Source of the DNA: Chelonoidis abingdonii | Lineage: Eukaryota > Chordata > Testudines > Testudinidae | Assembly (NCBI RefSeq): GCF_003597395.2 | Contig: NC_133778.1 | Location: 17,766,445 to 17,830,444 of the forward strand | DNA: 64,000 nucleotides | Direction: 5' to 3' | In this document: positions 12,503 to 22,619 of the stretch, one piece after another | Layout of the letters: every line of letters starts with the position of its first letter | Position numbering within the stretch: the first letter of the stretch is position 1 | Translations under genes and position numbers: made by a program | The notes under the pieces: model-generated | Told to the model about the DNA's origin: nothing | Seen by the model: the letters and a program-made list of their open reading frames with translations, nothing else | Databases searched by the model: none

Positions 12503-13608
12503 ACAACCACCAATACAAGTTAATAAAAGGCAGTCATTGAACCACAGATGCATTCTGTGGTTTAAACAACACATCATGCATTAAAAAGTTCTTACTTAAG
12601 TCCAACAATGCTGAAGTGTGTGTGAAACAGTTTTTCTTAGAGAGATCTTATTATTTTCAAGTACTGAGATATTCTAGTTCATAGTGGTATGCCACATTAC
12701 ATTAGGGTCAATCAGCCTTTGCCATGACACAGTTAGAAACAAACAGTCAAATGGAAAAAACTGAAGAAAAGCTGTAGCTACAATGCACATTCATTTATTT
12801 CCTAAAAATACCAGCACCAATGTGCCACGCCCTTTGGGGTGCCCAGGAAATGTGGCACTACTTGATTGTCTCACTCTCATTTAGGAAAACTTGCGCCTCC
12901 ACATCTCTACTGCAGATCCACTTTCTTGCTCAGCATGCTTGGAGGATAAATATTCTCTATTTTCGTTTTCTCCCCACTGCTCTAACCTTTCTTCCTTTCT
13001 TTTTCTAGCATGCTAATTCTCACACTCTGGTATTATAACTCCCACAGAATCTGGATTGTAATCTTTGAAAGGTTTCCTCTTTGTCATGCCCTGCTGGTTC
13101 CAGACTAAAATTATTCATAAAAAACCCCTCAAGCCCCTAAGAATTCTCTCTCTCATTTCCAATGGGGTTGAGTTACAGTATATAGTTACTATACTGGAAC
13201 AGGACTGCTAGTTAAATTTTCCTTCCAGCAATGATGGTACTGTAGGAGCTATCACTGCTGCAGTGCAGACCCCTCACACCAATGCTCTGTCATTGCCAGC
13301 TACAATTTTAGCACTATAAACTCTGTCACAGTTATGCCCTGCTAAGACCTGCTATAACTCTAGCACCATAAGCTTCCTCAATGTCATGTTCTTCCCCTGT
13401 GGATCATGACTCTTGCTGACATGTTCAATGAGAATGACTTTATTTTTTTTTAAATCAACTGTCTAAATTATTAATACAGTTATAAAGATGGCACTAAATC
13501 ATCAGCAGAAGGCAGCGAGACAAAACTGCAACATAATCCTTCATTTCAGAGCCAGACGGCTGTTCTATGCAGATAGACTCAGTGCATGAGGAAGCCTCAA
13601 TGATGTAC
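12503..13608. other. intron sequence flanking the downstream PARD3B exon
   Basis: No repeat or exon was recognised here. The 3'-side flank of the exon begins at 13608 (minus strand) with GTACATCATTGAGG, the intron's donor side. The final PARD3B exon is expected further down on the minus strand, but I found no proline/tyrosine-rich coding stretch here or anywhere in 1-13608. Confidence 0.4.
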
Positions 13609-13688
13609 CTGGGTAAGGATGCATATTGCCTTTCCATCCCTTCAAAGTGGAGATTGTGTGAACTCCCATCTGGACCTTTTCCAGACAC
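13609..13688 (-). CDS. PARD3B: PARD3B internal coding exon (C-terminal region)
   Basis: An 80-nt exon on the minus strand. It has an acceptor with a pyrimidine tract (CTCTTCTCTCCACAG) and a candidate branch point CTAAT just before it, and the donor CCCAG|GTACAT. Read in phase 0 it encodes 26 residues (VSGKGPDGSSHNLHF then EGMERQYASLP) plus two bases of an Arg codon, so the next intron is phase 2. The EGMERQYASLPR block is the conserved region that PARD3 carries as RQYSSLPR; the wording here fits the paralogue PARD3B (PAR3-like), a scaffold of tight junctions and cell polarity. No PDZ or aPKC-binding segment is encoded here. The preceding exon in the window ends in phase 0, as required. Family assignment is secure; the choice of paralogue is from memory of the protein. 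Confidence 0.85.
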
Positions 13689-15930
13689 CTGTGGAGAGAA
13701 GAGTAATTAGAGATGAAGATCAATTATACACCCCGGTTACTGACAATGCATCTCAAAATGATAATCAGAGAACAAATGATGCTGCAGGGTGCCAAAATCA
13801 ACAAAAGAAAGGCTGAGCTCAGAGACTCCACAAATCCCATACTTAATCTTATCATTGCTAACAAGAAAGGGTTCCATATCAAAGGACAGTTTAGAACAGG
13901 TATGTTCCTCAGTGCGGTTCCCTTGGCAGTAGGCCAGCAGGGACACTGTCAAGTTTTTTGGTTAGTTTCCCACCTGTAATTCAGTAAAATCAGGAGATAA
14001 ACCTGATTACATAAAAACATTTTAATATTGCTGAGTAATGCACACATTAGTCAAAGGAAAGAATGAGTTTACATACTAGTTCCAGATCTGTTTATCATTT
14101 GTTGTTAATTTTTCTACAGTAAAATATGATATAAACAACCTTTGCTTTCATTCACTACACAAATCTAGACACTTTCCCTAACACTGCTGTAATGCTGAAT
14201 ATCCAACAGGGATGCCAGTGCATTTCTCATGCTCTAGTGTCATTTCAGAAGTGAAGCATTAATGCACTCAGTGAAAACATCAGCTCTGTACTTGGTTTGT
14301 TTTCAAGATGGCAGCTCTAGTTGGCTGAGGTGAGAACGCTGAACTTAGAGGCTTTATTTCATAGGAGTTCTCCCAATTTCACTCACTCAATGCCTGCTGA
14401 TGGCCCAAGTGTTAAGAGCCTTGTTAAAACAGAGCTATTAGTCTTTTCCTCCATAAATGCTGAAAGCTCACTGACTGCATTCAGTGTTTCCTACATTAGT
14501 ATGTAGTCCTATTCTGGCACTGCTAGAATCAGCAGTTTTATAAAGCAATATACCGTGAGGCCATTTAAAATCCTCTTCCCCCTTTACAGATTCATGCCAG
14601 AAGGGAAGATTTAATGCCTTTTCAAACACTTCTTAACAATTCATTAAGAAGAGAAGAATAAATCACACTCGGTTTTCTGTAAATGTCTGATTATAAAAAG
14701 AGGAAACAAAAACTAAAAGTAACATGTTTTTCACATTCTACAGGTTAGAGAGCATCCTTCTGTCAATCTTGGCATTTATGCACAATACATCAGTTTCACT
14801 AAAGAGATTTAACACCTGTTGTGATGGAAAGTTTGTGCAGTGAGGTAATTATGCTTATTCACCTGTATATAATGTTTTCATGTACAATATTCCTTAGAGA
14901 GATCCGTAACAAAAAACAAGTCCAGTGTAAACAGATGTATTATCAGACTAAGTTGCAAGGCAGAGAGTGTTTCAGGAATTATTGTAAACTAGTAGCATTA
15001 TGCCAAGTCTGTCGCCTAATATTCCGAGCTAATATTAGTAATAATCCAGCCTTTTGCTAAGTGAACAACTTATTCTGGAGGGGACCTTGGCTAATGCCTC
15101 TTGATTTGAATCAAAATGGTAAGGGGATCTTAAGAGGTTGATGAGTACCAGAAAATAATCATCTCTGATTTGAAATAACTCTACTTTAATACTTTCACTT
15201 AGGGGAAAAAAATCACTGTCCTACATTTTATAAGGCACGTAGAAGGCCAAACAGATTATTTTGTTCAATTTTCCACCAGTAAAAGTGACACACGTTTTAC
15301 ACAGAAAGTGAATACAAAAATTCACAGTCACTTCAGCTGTTCTCACACTTCTAATTTGAGCAGTTTGGTAATTTTCCTTAAATAGCTGGGTACTCTAGTG
15401 ATAGACAATCCCAGAACTTTTTGCGGAAAAGCAAAGGAAAGAAAACAGATTTAAGCTTTTGTTTATTGAGCACAAAAATCATGTAAAATACGGTCTACCT
15501 GCTTGATGCATGATAGAGGATACAGGATAAATGATACACACGGGTAGTTAATTCCAAATTCTAAACTGGAATGCAAGCTTCCTGGTGATTACTTTTAAGC
15601 CTACTAAGTGTAACAGCAGTCAATGTACAAGTAACAAGAAATGATGAAATTTACTGGGTGTTTACCAAGGAAAACATGTAGTCACTATATAAGTAAAAAG
15701 TACCTACATTAGATGTGTGCATTGTAACAACCTGAAACATCAATCTTCTGATTGTTTCTTACAGAGAAAATAAAATCAGGTGCCTCCTGCCAGTTCTGTT
15801 TGTGTTTGTGCTCTGAGATACAGTTACCACAGAAACTAATTGTGGATACAATTTCACAAATTTGGCTCCACGAAGCTGATGAGTAGACCCCGGTAAAACC
15901 CTTTTTCATTTTATAGTTTTTCACTTCATT
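13689..15930. other. large-intron sequence, no feature recognised
   Basis: The intron upstream of the 80-nt exon (minus strand) starts here. No exon-like, splice-bounded frame was found. Sequence is A/T-rich and apparently unique. Confidence 0.4.
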
Positions 15931-15939
15931 TTGGGGGCC

Positions 15940-16225
15940 CAGATGGAGTGGTTGGGATGCCCTGCAGTTGCAGAATGAGCCTGTCTGACACTCACTGTGC
16001 AGTGATGGCTCCTATGCCATGGTACTGGGCCTGCCCCGCCCGCTCTGGGCGTTGTGACCTGGCACATGGGATCACTGTACTGCTCTTAGGTTTGGCCCGG
16101 CAACCCTTTCATCCTGGTGGGTGGCTGGATCAACCCAGAGCAGTCGAGTGACCTGGTGCGCCAGGACACAACACCTGGGGCAGAGCCCAGCCCCACGCAC
16201 AGGAGCTGCTGCTGTGAGGTTAGGT
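15940..16225. repeat. GC-rich island, probably an inserted repeat
   Basis: A sharply bounded GC-rich block in A/T-rich intron, starting near GGGGGCCCAGATGGAGTGG (15933) and ending near GGAGCTGCTGCTGTGAGG (16201-16219). It carries chance open frames (for example 15948-16151) with no recognisable domain and no splice context. I recall similar text in turtle repeats but could not define terminal repeats or a target duplication. Confidence 0.35.
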
Positions 16226-16729
16226 TTTTTTGCTTTATTTCAAGTTATTTCACATTTGTGAAAAACATGGGGCTCTATTATGATTCTCTGCACCCCATGT
16301 AGAACTGTCCAATAAGCTTAAAGAGCAAACTCTGTCTTTGCCTTTAATTGAAGACTCAGCCATTCCTTCTCATTTCCTTTTCCTCATCTGTCTACAAATC
16401 AGTAAAAGTGATATATAACTGAATCAAAAGTAAAATAATTTCTGAAAAAAGATACTGACCTGATGAAAAGACAAAGGAAAAAGTTATTGCACTGGAAATG
16501 TCTGCCTCTTTAAATTGTTCTCTATGTTCTGGGAACAGTATAAAGGATGGTTCTGTATCAGTCTCTACGCCCTTTGGGATTAGTTAGGCTAATAATTTGC
16601 TTTAGAAGGACTAACTTAAAAGGTCAAGCACCAACTAGTAAGAACAAAGTTGATCTTCAAGTCCAAGCATTGGTATACAATAAGTTTTAAACACCATATT
16701 TACTTGTCTTAGTATTAACTATAAATAAT

Positions 16730-16984
16730 TAACAGTATTAATTCAGAAAAAAGACCTAGCCATCACCGTGGAGAGTTCGCTATAGATGTTTGCTCAATTT
16801 ATAGAAGTGATTAAAAAAAAAAGCAAGCAAAATATTGGGATGCAAAAGGAATGGGATAGAGAATTTTGCAGAAACTTTTATAATATAGTTAAATAAAACA
16901 ATGCAATGGCGTTAGCTGGAATACTATGCTCACTTTCAATTATCCTATAGAATATAGTAGAAATGGTGAAAAATTACTGGAAAC
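16730..16984 (+). repeat. L3-type LINE, piece 1 of 3
   Basis: Degenerate LINE coding text in the plus orientation, for example an AAAAAAGACCTAGCCATCAC-like 'KKDLAITVESS' block (about 16748-16780) and 'ASKILGCKRNGIENF'-like text (about 16822-16866). The element stops where the antisense CR1 begins and continues at 19403, so it is the outermost layer of a nest. Confidence 0.65.
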
Positions 16985-19390
16985 ATAGAATCATAGAAGA
17001 TTAGTGTTGGAAGAGACCTCAGGAGGTCATCTAGTCCAACCCCTGCTCAAAACAGGACCAATTCCCAACTAAATCATCCTCGCCAGGGCTTTGTCAACCT
17101 CAGCCTTAAAAACCTCTAAGGAAGGAGATTCCACCCACCTCCCTAGGTAACCCATTCCAGTGCTTCACCACCCTCCTAGTGAAATAGTGTTTCTTAATAA
17201 CCAACCAAAACCTTCCCCACTGCAACTTGAGATCACTGCTCATTGTTTTGTTATCTGCCACCACTGAGAACAGCCGAGCTCCATCTTCTTTGGAACGCCT
17301 CTCCCCACCCTTCAGGTAGTTGAAGGCTGCTATCAAATCCCCCCCACTCTTCTGCAGACTAAACAAGCCCAGTTCCCTCAGCCTCTCCTCTTAAGTCATG
17401 TGCCCCAGCTTCCTGATAATTTCTGTTGCTCTCCGCTGGACTCTTTCCAATTTGTCCACATCCTTTCCGTAGTGGGGGGGCCCAAAACTGGATGCAATAC
17501 TCCAGATGTTGCCTCACCAGTGCCAAATAGAGGGGAATAATTACTTCCCTCGGTCAGCTGGCAGTGCTCCTGCCAATGCAGGCCAATATGCCGTTAGCCT
17601 TCTTAGCAACAAGAGAACACAGTTGACTCATATCCAGCTTCTTGTCCACTGTAATCCCCAGGTCCTTTTCTGCAGAACTGCTACTTAGCCAGTCGGTCCC
17701 CAGCCTGTGATGGTGCATGGGATTCTTCCATCCTAAGTGCAGCACTCTGCACTTGTCCTTGTTGAACCTGACCAGATTTCTTTTGGCCCAATCCTCCAAT
17801 TTACCTAAGTCACTCTGGAGCCTCTCTCTACCCTCCAGCTATCTACCTCTCCCCGCAGCTTAGTGTCATCCATGAACTTGCTGAGGATGCAATCTATTCC
17901 ATCATCCAGATCATGAATAAAGATGTTGAACAAAACCGGCCCCAGGTCCGACCCCTGTGGCACTCCGCTTGATACCAGCTGCCTGCTAGACATTGAGCCA
18001 TTGATCACTACTCATTGAGCCCAACAGTTTAGCTAGCTTTCTATTCACCTTATAGTCCATTCATCCAATCCATACTTTTTTAACTTTCTGGTAAGAATAC
18101 TGTGGGAGATGGTATCAAAAGCTTGCTAAAGTCAAGATATATCACGTCCACCACTTTCCCCATATCCACAGAGCCAGTTATCTCATCATAGAAGGCAATC
18201 AGGTTGGTCAGGAATGCCTTTCCCTTGGTGAATCCATGTTGACTGTTCCTGATCACCTTCCTCTCCTCCAAGTCATTCAAAATGGTTTCCTTGAGGAACT
18301 GTTCCATGATTTTTCCAGGGACTGAGGTGAGGTTGACTGGTCTGTAGTTTGCTGGGTTCTCCTTCTTCCATTTTTTATAGAACCGCACTTCATTTGCCTT
18401 TTTCCAGTCATCCGGGACCTCCCGCGATCGCCATGAGTTTTCAAAGATAATGGCCAATGGCTCTGCAATCACATCAGCCAATTCCTTCAGCACCCTCGGA
18501 TGCATTAGATCCGGACCCATGGATTTGTGCATGTCCACCTTTTCTAAATAGTCCTTGAGCTGTTCTTTCACCACTGAAGGCTGTTCACCTCCTCCCCATA
18601 TTTTGTGGCCCAGGACAGTAGTGTGGGAGCTGACCTTATCTGTGAAGACTGAGGTAAAAAAAGCATTGAGTACTTCAACTTCAGCTGTCACTAGGTTGCC
18701 TCTCTCATTCGTTAAGGGTCCCACACTTTCCCTGACCTTTTTCTTGTTGCTAACATACCTGTAGAAACCCTTCTTGTTACCCTTCATATCCCTGATTAGC
18801 TGCAACTCCAGTTGTGTTTTGGCCTCCCTGATTACACTTCTGCACACACTAGCAACATTTTTATCCTTCTCCCTAGTCATCTGACCAAGTTTCCACTTCT
18901 TGTAAGCTTCCTTTTTAGTTTAACCTCACCAAAGATTTCACTGTTAACCAAGCTGATCGCCTGTCATATTTGCTATTCTTTCTGCCAGGGATGGCACTTC
19001 CATTAGGCGACCCTAGGCAGTCGCCTAGGGTGCCAGGATTCGGGGGGTGGCATTTTGTGTGCTCCCCACGGGGTGCATGGGAACTTCCGGTTCCGCTCCC
19101 GTCACGCCGCCGAAGAAGGACCTTCTGCCGATGTGACGCGGAAAACAACGGCAGGCAATTGAGCAGCTCAATGACTGTCGCTGTCGCCTGCGGCATTTCG
19201 GTGGAGGGTCCTTCTTCGGCGGCGCAATGGGAGTGGAATCGGAAGCTCTCGCGTGGCCCGTGGGGAGTGCACAAAATGCCACCCCCCGAATTCTGCTTAG
19301 GGTGCCAGAAACCCTGGAGCCACTCCTGCTTTCTGCACATCGGGATGGTTTGTTCCTTCACCCTCAATAAGGCTTCTTTAAAATACAGCC
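16985..19390 (-). pseudogene. 5'-truncated CR1 LINE (ORF2), antisense, inactivated
   Basis: The plus-strand start CATAGAATCATAGAAG is the reversed CR1 3' end. On the minus strand the order is 5' piece 19329-19390, a hAT insertion, then ORF2 coding text from about 18977 down to 17106. Recognisable parts are a 266-codon stretch at 18080-18880 with reverse-transcriptase fingers (NPANYRPVNLTSVPGKIME, QHGFTKGKAFLTNL) up to motif A (DVIYLDFSK). Then follow [20 protein letters not shown] (17805-18008), the motif C region, thumb text (KDLGITVDKKLDMS, 17554-17799) and the C-terminal VVKHWNGLPREV (17106-17366). A one-base loss near 18125 shifts frame just after motif A, and motif C reads FMDD. The copy is dead. 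The endonuclease domain is absent by truncation. Confidence 0.92.
18986..19328. mobile_element. GC-rich hAT-like foldback element inside the CR1
   Basis: The ends are CAGGGATGGCAC and the reverse complement of GGAGCCACTCCTG. A perfect 8-bp target duplication, CTTTCTGC, flanks it (18978-18985 and 19329-19336), the hallmark of hAT transposition. Removing the element and one duplication restores continuous CR1 text. Internally the sequence folds back (for example CCCCCCGAAT near 19292 pairs with ATTCGGGGGG near 19038; GCCGAAGAAGGACC near 19110 pairs with GGTCCTTCTTCGGC near 19206). Open frames inside are by-products of GC-richness and are not genes. Confidence 0.93.
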
Positions 19391-19414
19391 TATGAAGAAG
19401 ACTATGAAGAAGAA
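19391..19414 (+). repeat. 12-bp tandem duplication at the CR1 5' junction
   Basis: TATGAAGAAGAC is followed by TATGAAGAAGAA. It lies exactly at the point where CR1 text ends and L3-type text resumes, so it may record the truncated end of CR1 integration. Confidence 0.5.
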
Positions 19415-19490
19415 TCGAAAAGATCAGGACTGTTTAAGTTTAGAGAGAAGGTAAACATTTGAGAGGACAGGATAAACAATGAATTATATA
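19403..19490 (+). repeat. L3-type LINE, piece 2 of 3
   Basis: The plus strand encodes RSGLFKFREK-like text (about 19419-19449), the family block that precedes the C-terminal helix region. It is cut by the foldback hAT at 19491 and continues at 21118. Confidence 0.6.
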
Positions 19491-19823
19491 TAGGGCTGTC
19501 AAGCAATTAAAAAAATTAATCGCAATTAATCGCACTGCTAATAATATAATACCATTTATTTAAATATTTTTGGATGTTTTCTACATTTTCAAATATATTG
19601 ATTTCAATTATAACACAGAATACAAAATGTATAGTGCTCGCTGTATATTTATTTTTGATTATATGTATTTGCATTGTAAAAAACAAAAGAAAATGGTATT
19701 TTTCAATTGCACTACAGTACTTATATTAGGTGAATCTCCTTATCATGAAAGCTGAACTTACAAATGTAGATTTACAAAAAATAAAAGAATGTGAAATTTT
19801 AGAGCCTGCATGTCCACTCAGTC

Positions 19824-20489
19824 CTACTTCTTGTTCAACCAATCACTCAGACAAACAAGTTTGTTTACATTTGAAGGAGATAATGCTGCCCGCTTCTTGT
19901 TTACAATGTCACCTGAAAGCGAGAACAGGCATTTGCATGGCATTATTGTAGCTGGTGTTGCAAGATATTCACATGCCAGATGCGCTAAAGATTCATATGT
20001 CCCTTCATGCTTCAACCACTGTTCCAGGGGACATGCATCCATGCTGATGACGTGTTCTGCTTGCTAACAATCCAAAGCAGTGCCGATTGATGCATGTTCA
20101 CATTTTCATTATCTGAGTCAGATGTCACCAGTAGGAGGTTGATTTTCTTTTTTGGTGGTTCGGGTTCTGTAGTTTCTGCAGTTTCTGCATTGGAGTGTTG
20201 CTCTTTTAAGACTTCTGAAAGCATACACCACACCTCGTCCCTCTCAGATTTTGGAAGGCACTTCAGATTCTTAAATCTTGGGCAAATGCTGTAGCTATCT
20301 TTAGAAATCCCACATTGGTACCTTCTTTGCCTTTGTCAAATCTGCGGTGAAAGTGTTGTTAAAATGAACATGTGCTGGGTCATCATCCAAGATTGCTAGA
20401 ACAGGAAATATATGGTAGAATGCGGGTAAAACAGAGCAGGGGACATACAATTCTCCTCCCAAGGGTTCAGTCACAAATTTAATTAACAC
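19824..20489 (-). pseudogene. hAT transposase C-terminal half (left arm and centre)
   Basis: Minus-strand pieces run 20489-20301 (text including GGELYVPCSVLPAFYHIFPV and DPAHVHFNNTFTADL), 20233-20012 (acidic stretch TSDSDNENVNMHQSA) and 20042-19824. The last is the hATC dimerisation domain (LACEYLATPA, CLFSLSGDIVNKKRAALSP, KLVCLSDWLNKK, with stop at 19824-19826). Frame changes separate the pieces, and the N-terminal zinc finger and most of the catalytic core are missing, so no active transposase is encoded. Confidence 0.8.
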
Positions 20490-20513
20490 ATTTTTTTAAC
20501 AAGCATTATCAGC

Positions 20514-20732
20514 ATGGAAAGATGTCCTCTGGAACGGCAACTGAAGCATGAAGGAGCATATGAATGTTTAGCATATCTAGCATGTAAATACCTTGCAATG
20601 CCAGCTACAAAAGTGCCATGCAAATGCCTGTTCTCACTTTCTGGTGACACTGTACATAAGAAGAGGGCAGCATTATCTCCTGTAAATGTAAACAAACTTG
20701 TCTGTCTTAGCGATTGGTTAAACAAGAAGTAG
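20514..20732 (+). pseudogene. second, inverted copy of the hATC domain (right arm)
   Basis: A 72-codon open frame mirrors the left-arm copy (YLACKYLAMPATKVPCK, CLFSLSGDTVHKKRAALSP, KLVCLSDWLNKK). By eye the two peptides agree at about 58 of 72 positions. The domain stays open in both arms, but neither is linked to a catalytic core here. Confidence 0.8.
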
Positions 20733-21117
20733 GACTGAGTGGACTTGAAGGCTCTGAAATTTTACATTGTTTTGTTTTTGACTGCAGTTATCTAACAAAA
20801 AAAATTTCTACATTTGCAAGTTACACTTTTACGACAAAGATTGGACTACAGTACTTGTATGAGGTGAACTGAAAAATAATATTTCTTCTATTTATAATTT
20901 TTACCGTGCAAATATTTATAATAAAAATAATATATACTTTGATTTCTATTACAACACAGAATACAATATATATGAAAATGTAGGAAAAAACATCAAAATA
21001 TTTAATACATTTCAATTGGCATTCTATTGTTTAACAGTGTGATTAAAACTGCGATTAATCACGGTTAATTTTTTTGAGTTAATCCCATGAATTAACTGTG
21101 ATTAATCAACAGCCCTA

Positions 21118-21445
21118 ATTGGTAGATTAAGCATTTTTATTTATTCTCTCAAAATGCAAGAAAAAAGGGGCATTCAATCACACTGCACATTTAAAACAGA
21201 TAAAAGGAAATACCCTTTTTTAAACAATGAACAATTCACCAGAGGAACTCATTGCCACAAAGGTTTAATTGAGGCCAATAATTTAGTAGATTTTTTTTAA
21301 AAAAAGGATTGTAATTTGTATGGATAATGAAAACATCTGGAGTTACAATAGTAAAGATAATAAAATCTCTGAAAGTCTGGAAAGGATATAAACCTTTATA
21401 CTTCAGGGCATCAATCAATCTCTGAAAGAGTTAGGAAGAATCTTC
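21118..21445 (+). repeat. L3-type LINE, piece 3 of 3 (3' end)
   Basis: Family-like text resumes right after the foldback element: TATTCTCTCAAAATGCAAGA, then AAAACAGATAAAAGGAAATA, then a block like 'SPEELIATKV' (about 21238-21267) and a TGGATAATGAAAAC stretch near 21320. It is full of stops. This completes the outer LINE of the nest. Confidence 0.7.
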
Positions 21446-22180
21446 CCATATTAGTAGATTATACCATAATTTCCCACTTCAGAGTTTTTTTATATTTGTT
21501 TTTCTTTAGCATTTGATAATTGCCATTGTTGGAGACAACAAACCAGATTATATAGATCACTCCCCCCAAATGTTTGGCACCCAATTAACAACAAGTCAAT
21601 GTAGGTATTAATGTTCTTCATAGTGTAGGAATCTTGGCATTTAACCATGAAAGCAATATGGTAGTGTGCCTTAGTTTCCTTTCTCATACAGCACATTAGG
21701 TTTGCAATGTCTTTTTTGAGTACAGTTTCCAGATTAGTTACAGGCAGTAACTGTGAAATATTAATATCACAAGGTCTTTTAACATAAAGTGTGCTTTTAT
21801 GTATTACTCTTCACATGTTCAAGGATTTTTGCAAAAGATTAGGCACATTGTACATTTTTACAGTTCTTGTTATTAGCAACACAGTCACAGAAGTTAACAT
21901 TGGCATTAACATTAAATTCATTGCAGGTGTCCATTTATGTTTATTTTTGTCATGCCACGCTTTTGGCTCAATACCATTGTGGTTCTGGCATTTTAAGGAT
22001 AACCTGTGGCTTTTATTAGCATGATAAACGTTTTCCCTTTCTTCCTGTTCTGCAGGGTCAAAATCTGAGCTCTTTTGCTTAACCGAATTCATTGGCCAGC
22101 TGGGTGTGTCCTTTCTGCTAACAGCTACAGGCAGGTCTTTCTCCCCCTAGTCAGTCAAGTAATTTACATCAATGCAGACA
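21446..22180. other. intronic sequence, nothing recognised
   Basis: A/T-rich text without a supported exon or repeat. The open frames at 21791-22092 on both strands overlap each other and show no domain. Confidence 0.35.
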
Positions 22181-22181
22181 C

Positions 22182-22600
22182 AGGGCCAGCTTTAGGCCGA
22201 TTCCCTTAATTGCCCTGAATTGGACCCCATGCCTAAGAGGGCCCCGTGCCAGTGCCTAAGAGGGCCCTGCACACTAAAGAAGAGCGGCTAATTTAGGCAC
22301 CTTTTTAATTTTTTTTATTGACCTGGCGGCGGTCCGGGTATTCGGTGGCATGTCAGCGGCAGGTCCTTCACTCGCTCTGGGTCTTCGGCAGCATGTCAGC
22401 GGCAGGTCCTTCACTAGCTCCGGGTCTTCAGCGGCATGTTGGTGGCGGGTCCTTCACTCGCTCCAGGTATTCAGCAGCATTTTGGCGGTGGGTCCTTCAG
22501 TACTGCGGAAGACTCGGAGCAAGTAAAGGACCCTCTACCGACATACTGCTGAAGACCTGGACCGCCGCCAGCTATTCAAATCGGTTCCCATGCTTCCTAA
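22182..22600. mobile_element. hAT-like element fragment with internal 43-bp tandem array
   Basis: It begins with CAGGGCCAGCTTTAGGC (22182-22198), a hAT-type terminal sequence I recall from turtle repeats. It contains the tandem array at 22341-22511, followed by one inverted unit (about 22505-22570: CTTCCGCAGTACTGAAGG and GGTCCAGGTCTTCAGCAG read as reverse complement). The matching right terminal repeat is not visible, so the 3' end is truncated or replaced. Confidence 0.6.
22341..22511 (+). repeat. four tandem 43-bp units
   Basis: Units start at 22341, 22384, 22427 and 22470 with TTCGGTGGCATG, TTCGGCAGCATG, TTCAGCGGCATG and TTCAGCAGCATT. Each contains GGTCCTTCA. The first three are exactly 43 bp; the last is incomplete. 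Confidence 0.85.
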
Positions 22601-22619
22601 ATTTTCAGATCCTTAACTG

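Larger units (their letters stand above)
19491..21117. mobile_element. foldback hAT element with hATC domain in both arms
   Basis: The ends TAGGGCTGTCAAGC (19491-) and the reverse complement of CAACAGCCCTA (-21117) form terminal repeats. The inversion extends much further: roughly 19491-20060 is the reverse complement of 20495-21117 (A/T-rich motifs such as TTAATCGCAATTAATCGC at the tips). The unpaired middle is about 20061-20494. Both arms carry a decayed transposase C-terminal dimerisation domain. The 8-bp flanks ATTATATA and ATTGGTAG do not match well, so the target duplication is lost or my ends are off by a few bases. The element splits an L3-type LINE. Confidence 0.85.

Noticed and set aside
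13494..13608. Continuation of the minus-strand frame after the PARD3B exon
   Set aside because: The frame stays open past the CCCAG|GTACAT donor, but the following residues do not resemble the PAR3 family; it is read-through into intron.
18915..19395. Overlapping 140-150-codon frames on both strands
   Set aside because: They lie on the GC-rich foldback hAT element and its CR1 flanks, with no codon or domain signal.
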